From positions 14,467,088 to 14,531,087 of the forward strand of contig NC_069124.1 of assembly GCF_026914265.1 (NCBI RefSeq): 64,000 bases of DNA, given 5' to 3'. Positions 58,541 to 64,000 of this stretch are shown in pieces. Origin of the DNA: Mya arenaria. Taxonomy: Eukaryota; Mollusca; Bivalvia; Myida; Myidae. Under the pieces are notes generated by a model. That model had not been told where the DNA came from. It saw only the letters and a program-made list of their open reading frames with translations, and ran no database searches. Positions within the stretch are counted from its first letter, which is position 1. Every line of letters begins with the position of its first letter. Made by a program: the position numbers and the translations under genes.

Positions 58541-59038
58541 GAGAGAGACCCCTTAAAGCATGTAACTTACTTAAATTCTGTGTTCTTGACAATACATGTC
58601 AAAGTGGTGACATTCCGGGTATTAGTTTGTGGAGACTAGTTTCCTTAAAACCAAGGAAATGGCATAACCACAGAACGTGTGGAAGTTTGTCTCCCAGTAA
58701 TAGAGAATTTATGTTTTATTGATCCAACAAATAATTATTTTCATTTTCCGAAAATGATCAATACGCTTTACGAGTTACAATAAGCCAGGACATTGAACAA
58801 AATCAATCGGGTGCAGAGTGCACCGTTAGCTGCATGAATTCTATTGTTTGAAAATTAAATAAAAGCATGTATTATGTATAATCCATTACGACAGATTGAT
58901 TGAAATAAGGACAATCATTATGATCGTTGATTGGAAATGGAAATTTAGTTTATTAAAGGTAGTTAAAAATGATGCTAAACCATTAGCGCCAAAGACAAAA
59001 TAAACTGATAAAAGTGATTTTTAAAGTTAACGTAAGGC

Positions 59039-59193
59039 ATGGAGAATCTACAAGATGGATGTCGCGTTTTGCTGTTTCTCATTTCAGGTAAGCAATACCA
59101 TTGTCATCCTAACATCTTCATCAACATAGCAATCTTGATAACCATCAGCTGTAGTCACAGCGCCCACACTATAACCACCGTCCCAATCATCAT

Positions 59194-59224
<31 letters not shown>

Positions 59225-59519
59225 AGCAGCATCAAAAACGAATTTTACAGGGTGAGTGGGATTTTATGTAATATTGTCCGAGTGAACTTTTCATTTTAAA
59301 ATGGTAGAAAAATAGGCATATAAAACACCAAAATGCACCATAGCTCAATCTAGGCATTTACTTGAAGGTCACCCAAACTTCTGAAGATCATTTAGAGTAT
59401 ATATTTTTCTGTATATATATCTGGAACGGGTCAAAACTCTTATTTTCATCCTCGTCATCATCATCATCATCATCATCAGCAGCATCATCATCAGCAGCAG
59501 CAGCAGCAGCTGCTGCTGA

Positions 59520-59557
<38 letters not shown>

Positions 59558-62500
59558 CCATCATTATGAGTTCTGTTAATAGTCTTGTTTAGTTTATCCG
59601 CGATTATATAAGATGCTTATCTGATAATACCACTAATGATCATGTTAAATTTTCGATGCCTTGTGACCTCAGACAATTTTAGTATTGTTTAAAGCGGTAA
59701 TACATGTTGATTAACATATCTAAATATGGAAATGAATTGATCAAAAATACGTTGTGCATTAAGTTATTACTATGTTTGCAACAGTTTTTAACCTAATACG
59801 AAAATGATATGGGATCACGAGGTAAATTCATATTTATGTTTCTGATACCTTAGCAGCCTTTAATTAAAACAACATACCACGTCGATTTGTCCAGGATCCT
59901 CAATACTTATTTCAGATTGCAACTATGCTCCGAATAAACAAAATTATGCTATTTTTATTTGCCAAAATGAATACGCAATGCGTATTTCTGTTTTGTTTCA
60001 AGTACTCCGAAATGGATCGGAGTGAACACAGTATATAATATTTAGAGATGGCATCGAGTATTAAAATTGGTACTCGAGTACTCGGACGATCTCTTCGATA
60101 CTCGGGTACTCAATTACTCGGATACCTTGCCTTTTAGTTTTCGGGAAAGACAAGTCAGTGTATATACATGTATCGTTCATGTATTTTGTGCGTTAGTCGT
60201 AATCATTAATCAAAACTGTCATTTAATATGTACCTTAACAGAAAAATCACTAAAAAGAAAACTATTTGGTACTCGGGTAATCGGATGATTAATCGGGTAC
60301 TCGAGTACTCAGGTACTCATTGTCATTCCTAATAATATTGGATGAACTCCAATTTTGAACTGTCCCGAGATTAAATTAAGTTCAAGGATGGGGTTTTCAT
60401 CACGTAACTTAGGGGCCTTTTGACTTGCGCCCTTCCCTCCGATACGAAACCTTTTGGTTTAAAGTGTTGCTAGAGGGTGTTGAGGGTAGGGGGTACTCCT
60501 CCAATACAATTTTAACCATTTCTAATCTAATGATGCATTTTGGGCTTATTGCATTACTTTGTTTTTATTGTATTGAAATTTAAAGTAAAACTTGGACAAT
60601 CTTAGGGGGGTCCGGAAGTTCCCCCCCGACCCCTTCTGCTCCGGGATTAAGATGATAAGCATTGGTAACCGGTGCAATTGCGTATATCTAATTTACGTCT
60701 TAGGCCATACCAACTCTTTGGTTTTGTTTAACATTAGTCCCAGACCTAAAAACAAGAAATCCAAACAAATTAAATTAAATTAAAAAATCCAAGAACATGA
60801 ACCCTTTAGTTTAAAAGCAAAATTACAGTCTTGTCATTGTTGATACTTTTCATGGTGATCAATAAATACTGAATGCAAATAACAGCGTGTAACCTGCAAT
60901 CATAACTCTAAGGTTATGATCATCATTAATAGTGCAAAACAAGAGGATTTTTCGTTTCAAAACCAGTCCTTCAATACTCCATACATGAATTTAGCCCAAA
61001 AACCCTTTACTTGCATATGTAGGGCAAAAAGAAATACTCAATAAAAAATCAAACAAAATACGCATTGTTAGCGGTATACGAAGTAGTACTACGTTATAGG
61101 ATATTTGCATATTAGTTGAAGAACAAGAACCAAATTTCCTCGCTTAAGTTCACATGCTCTTAGTTGGCTCGGGTTATATACGTCCACGAGGTGTATATAT
61201 CCAAAACGTACTGTCAATATACTATGGACTATACCGTTGGTTATTTTCAGCGCATGTTGCTAGCGCTGGTCAGTGCTGCAATGCTTACACCGATTACAAG
61301 TTCGAGTACCACGACGCCAAGTGGTGCAGCTCCTACTGCTGCGGCACCTCCTCAATCGGTGGCATCTTTACAACATCCTTGAGGATCCTCGAATGTTGTG
61401 ATAACTTCCTGTTAACAGCCAGTTCTGAAGACACCTCAGCGATGTGTCCGGACTTTTTTGCCCAAAATGTGTATGTATTTAAAACACATTCTGAATTTGT
61501 TGTCTTTAAGATCTCCGTATCACATAACACTTGTGGCCTTTTACATTATCTGTGTGTAATTATTTTGATTCAACTCAACACTGGAGCGCCCAGAGTTGTT
61601 TAACACATAGAGGAAACGGTTAAAAATAAAACAGAATAATATAGTGGACCCTTTACATGTTTAAAATAATTTGTATTTTTGTAAGTACATCTAATTTGTC
61701 TCATCCCCATATTGCACATCCGCATACACTATAATATGACCCGAATGTTTTCAACCTTTCACGGTCTTTTTTTCATGTCGCCTTAGTTGGGTACCCATCC
61801 TGATCGCAGTTGGCTGCCTGGGATCTCTGATCTGTCTGTGTGTAGTGATAGCATGTTGTGTCAAGGGTGGCAATCGGACAGGCGTCGTGGTTCAACCTGC
61901 ACAACCACAGGCCAGTGAGTACATCTACCATTATTGTTTGTTGATGAACATATTAATGTTTGTTCCATTATTGAAATTCATGTACATTTTCCATCGTTTT
62001 TGTCATTTCCTAATTTATGGAACCGACAGTGCAAATAACATTTAAGCGTGTTGTCCGTCAGCGTTGTAGCCAGTGATAAGGTTTGGATAAATGAGATACA
62101 AACTTTGGTACTGTGATAACAGTTGAATTAACTGTAAAGTAGTGGGGTGAGAGCGGTCTAGTGGAATATGTGTCCGCCTCTCACCCAAAAGGTGGCGAGT
62201 TTGAATCCAACGCGGAATACATGTACTTTTTCATGGTCTCTCAGGTGGACACCAGTACTGGTTTCTACGCAGGAAACAGATATATAAGATGTCATTCCCA
62301 TTCATCAGAGGTTGATTAATGATAAATCAAACATGTACGAGAATGATATGCGATCAGCTTTTGTCATAATCTAATTGCTGAGCAAACGATGTAATTTCTT
62401 CAACCAAGTAAAATTTCAATTTCTTCCTTTTAACTAATTATCAATCATTTACCAGATTTGATAATGGTTGCCGGAGGTTACAATCCTGAATACCCACAAG

Positions 62501-62613
62501 GCCAATATGGAGCTCAACAGTACCCCCAAGGCGCGTACCCGACCGGGACCAACGCAAACGTCTACCCGCTTGAAGCAGCCTACCCGCCACTCGTGAACGG
62601 AGCAGGCAACTAA
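59039..62613 (+). CDS. Shisa/CYYR1-like transmembrane adaptor, gene D, four exons; PPxY lost
   Basis: Exons: 59039-59087 (MENLQDGCRVLLFLIS), 61251-61470, 61787-61914 and 62456-62613; phases 1, 2, 1; 184 residues, the shortest member. The ectodomain keeps all eight cysteines (QCCNAYTDYKFEYHDAKWC, SSYCCG, LECCDN, AMCPDFF). The helix is WVPILIAVGCLGSLICLCVV with ACCVKGG. The tail diverges: YPTGTNANVYPLEAAYPP, then LVNGAGN and the stop, so PPPVY has become PPLVN and the normal end (about 10-30 residues) is missing. All splice sites are intact, so the gene may be expressed with an altered tail. AATAAA at 62913. Intron 1 carries CAT/CAG microsatellites, a hAT-like MITE and a GCGGATCC-type element. 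Confidence 0.87.
59184..59231. repeat. (ATC)n(AGC)n microsatellite in gene D intron 1
   Basis: Run of ATC repeats changing to AGC repeats about 100 bases after the exon 1 donor, the position occupied by the 27-bp array in gene C. Confidence 0.9.
59448..59562. repeat. (ATC)n/(AGC)n microsatellite with palindromic centre
   Basis: ATC runs interrupted by AGC blocks and by CAGCAGCAGCTGCTGCTG, a perfect inverted repeat, then a further (ATC) run of about 14 units. Confidence 0.9.
60043..60331. mobile_element. hAT-like MITE, 289 bp, in gene D intron 1
   Basis: Starts TAGAGATGGCATCGAGTA and ends inverted (GAGTACTCAGGTACTCATTG to CATTCCTA), rich in TACTCGAGTA palindromes. Flanked by the perfect 8-bp duplication ATAATATT (60035-60042 and 60332-60339). 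The 8-bp duplication and TAG.GATG ends fit the hAT superfamily (inference). Confidence 0.88.
60370..60655. mobile_element. GCGGATCC-type element, eroded, in gene D intron 1
   Basis: Contains cacgtaacttaggggccttt, ttgcgcccttccctccgata and aggggggtccggaagttccc, the body motifs of the elements at 34898 and 45852. The terminal GCGGATCC is lost. Confidence 0.55.
62146..62290 (+). mobile_element. tRNA(Glu)-related SINE in gene D intron 3
   Basis: GAGCGGTCTAGTGGAATATG (box A), CCGCCTCTCACCC (CTC in anticodon position) and GGCGAGTTTGAATCCAACGC (box B) resemble the head of a tRNA-Glu-like sequence. A body with ggtggacaccagtactgg follows. Not an intact tRNA. Confidence 0.65.
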
Positions 62614-63654
62614 AGTGCTCATTTATCAGAGGTTTGATAATGGAAAAAAATGTACGCATAGCATCATATCTCTGGTGTACGAGAATGACCAAAAAGTGCA
62701 GAATCTCCATTGGGTGCAGATGAATCAATGATGTTAGCAATGTTTCTAGTTCCTATCCAGACACTATGTTCCATACTTTTGCATTATTTCCTTGTGTGTT
62801 CAATGTTGAAAATTGTGTGCATAAAATGTAGATGTATTGCTATATTCATAGAAAGCATTGGCTTAAATGCATACTTTTGTTGATTTCACATAATGCTTGA
62901 TTAATTTGCAAAAATAAAAGTTAAAAAAAATAAAAAAATATCCACATTGTGCATGGCTGGCTATTTATTGATCGTACTGCAGCAATGTCATGTCCTTTTT
63001 AATCCAAGGTACATTTACAATACTATTACAACAGTCTTTTGGCGGGGCAATGTAGTTACATTTATATTGCAGACATTTTGAAAATACACTTGAAATTATT
63101 CAATACCCAAACCAAAATAGTTTCAAAAACTACCGTGTGTTTCCCCCTTAATCGGAATGATGGCGGGCAGCGTCGTTTTGGCAAAAATGGAACAAAATAC
63201 TATTATATGTTTCATATTATGTTCAACTTGTTTTGAAACCTTTAATTTAACAAATCTATCGTTTTATTCATGAACGGCACTATATTGCTACAATTGCTAA
63301 ATGTTAAGAGGTCAATGCTCCTCAAAAGGATTTTTTACCTGGGCAGGGGAAAAATACATTCTTTTTTAGCAGGGGAATGGGGTGGAAAACAATGAAAAAC
63401 TCATACCGGCAAAATACTGGTACCGTTTTATCAATAAATATGTGAAATAGCACAGTGCATACAGTGTAATACTAAATACAACAGTGTAATACGAAATACA
63501 GAGTAAAAGACACTTATTACCTGGTAAAGGAATACAAATGAATTCTCTAAAAAATGCATACACAAAACGTATACCATGTACAAAAAAAAACATGCAACAG
63601 ACTGAACCTTTACAGTATGTAATGGTTTTTATTATTATGCAAGTTTGTGTTAAT
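62614..63654. other. 3' flank of gene D, no further gene seen
   Basis: Its first 450 bases match the 3' flanks of A-C. After that, AT-rich sequence without recognised coding exons. Confidence 0.5.
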
Positions 63655-64000
63655 TAGTAACATGTGATCTAACTTAATTAAGTAGATTATATTGTTAAGA
63701 ACTATTGTAGAAAGTCTAAATGCAATACATAAAGTTGTTGCCGATTTATAACCTTATGTCTTCTTCAATGCAAAACCATGACCAGAATTTCAAAGTTGAA
63801 TAATAAAGGGCCATTATTTGCAATATATGAAAAGACAGAGTTATTTTACATGATTAATGAAGTAGTTTGGAAGGATGGGAACACTTGTCTAAGGTTCCAA
63901 TGCAATACATGTACATACTGTTAATGTATAAATTAAGATTAGATACATGTTCTTAAATGTGCTTACATGCAAAACCATAACCAAGCTGGGTGAGCAGTAT
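63655..64000 (+). mobile_element. Pearl/Helentron-like element, cut by the window end
   Basis: Two units of the 12135-13060 family (TGCAATACAT at about 63719 and 63900; CCAGAATTTCAAAGTTGAAT; GGGCCATTATTTGCA). It then reads into aaccataaccaagctgggtg, the family's right-end segment. The terminal inverted motif would lie just beyond the window. Confidence 0.7.

Noticed and set aside
62146-62230. A functional tRNA-Glu gene
   Set aside because: Box A and box B are recognisable but box B is altered and the acceptor arms do not pair. It continues into a SINE-like body.
1-64000. LTR retroelements, retrovirus-like genes, Polintons or CRISPR-like arrays
   Set aside because: No long direct terminal repeats, gag/protease/integrase or capsid motifs were seen. 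The regular arrays are minisatellites without spacers.

Overview
The window looks like AT-rich nuclear DNA of a bivalve-type mollusc. The reasons are short exons with GT-AG introns, a 590-residue HSPA12-type HSP70 (a family expanded in bivalves), pearl/Helentron-like elements with internal tandem repeats of about 145-180 bp, and many small inverted-repeat transposons. No species is named. No retrovirus, LTR element, Polinton or CRISPR array was recognised. All gene models below were assembled by eye from splice sites, reading phase and family resemblance; no transcript or database was consulted.

Layout. 1-690 is a 49-bp satellite. 3216-8575 (+) is a complete nine-exon ALG5 (dolichyl-phosphate beta-glucosyltransferase). 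9-14 kb is non-coding and rich in small transposons. 14518-19705 (-) is a three-exon Ly6/uPAR-type GPI-anchored protein whose first intron holds two LINE fragments. 19833-21680 is a Mutator-like DNA transposon with a 9-bp target duplication and a PHD-finger remnant, lying between the divergent Ly6 gene and the HSPA12-like gene. 22173-26211 (+) is the seven-exon HSPA12-like chaperone gene.

The second half (28.2-62.6 kb) is a tandem cluster of five four-exon genes on the + strand, called here SHL0, A, B, C and D. They encode small Shisa/CYYR1-type membrane adaptors: signal peptide, eight-cysteine ectodomain, one transmembrane helix and a cytosolic tail. In A-D the tail is Pro/Tyr-rich, and in A-C it ends in a PPxY motif. 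All five share the same exon phases (1, 2, 1). A-D arose by segmental duplication of roughly 4-10 kb blocks that also carried SINEs, small transposons and a broken piece of SHL0 (51.7 kb). D has lost the PPxY tyrosine; C has a shorter helix and lacks the juxtamembrane cysteine cluster.

Minisatellites have expanded inside or beside these genes: an 18-bp array in SHL0 intron 2, 40-bp arrays at three places, and a 27-bp array in C intron 1. Comparing paralogous blocks gives natural empty sites for some insertions, which places them after the duplication.
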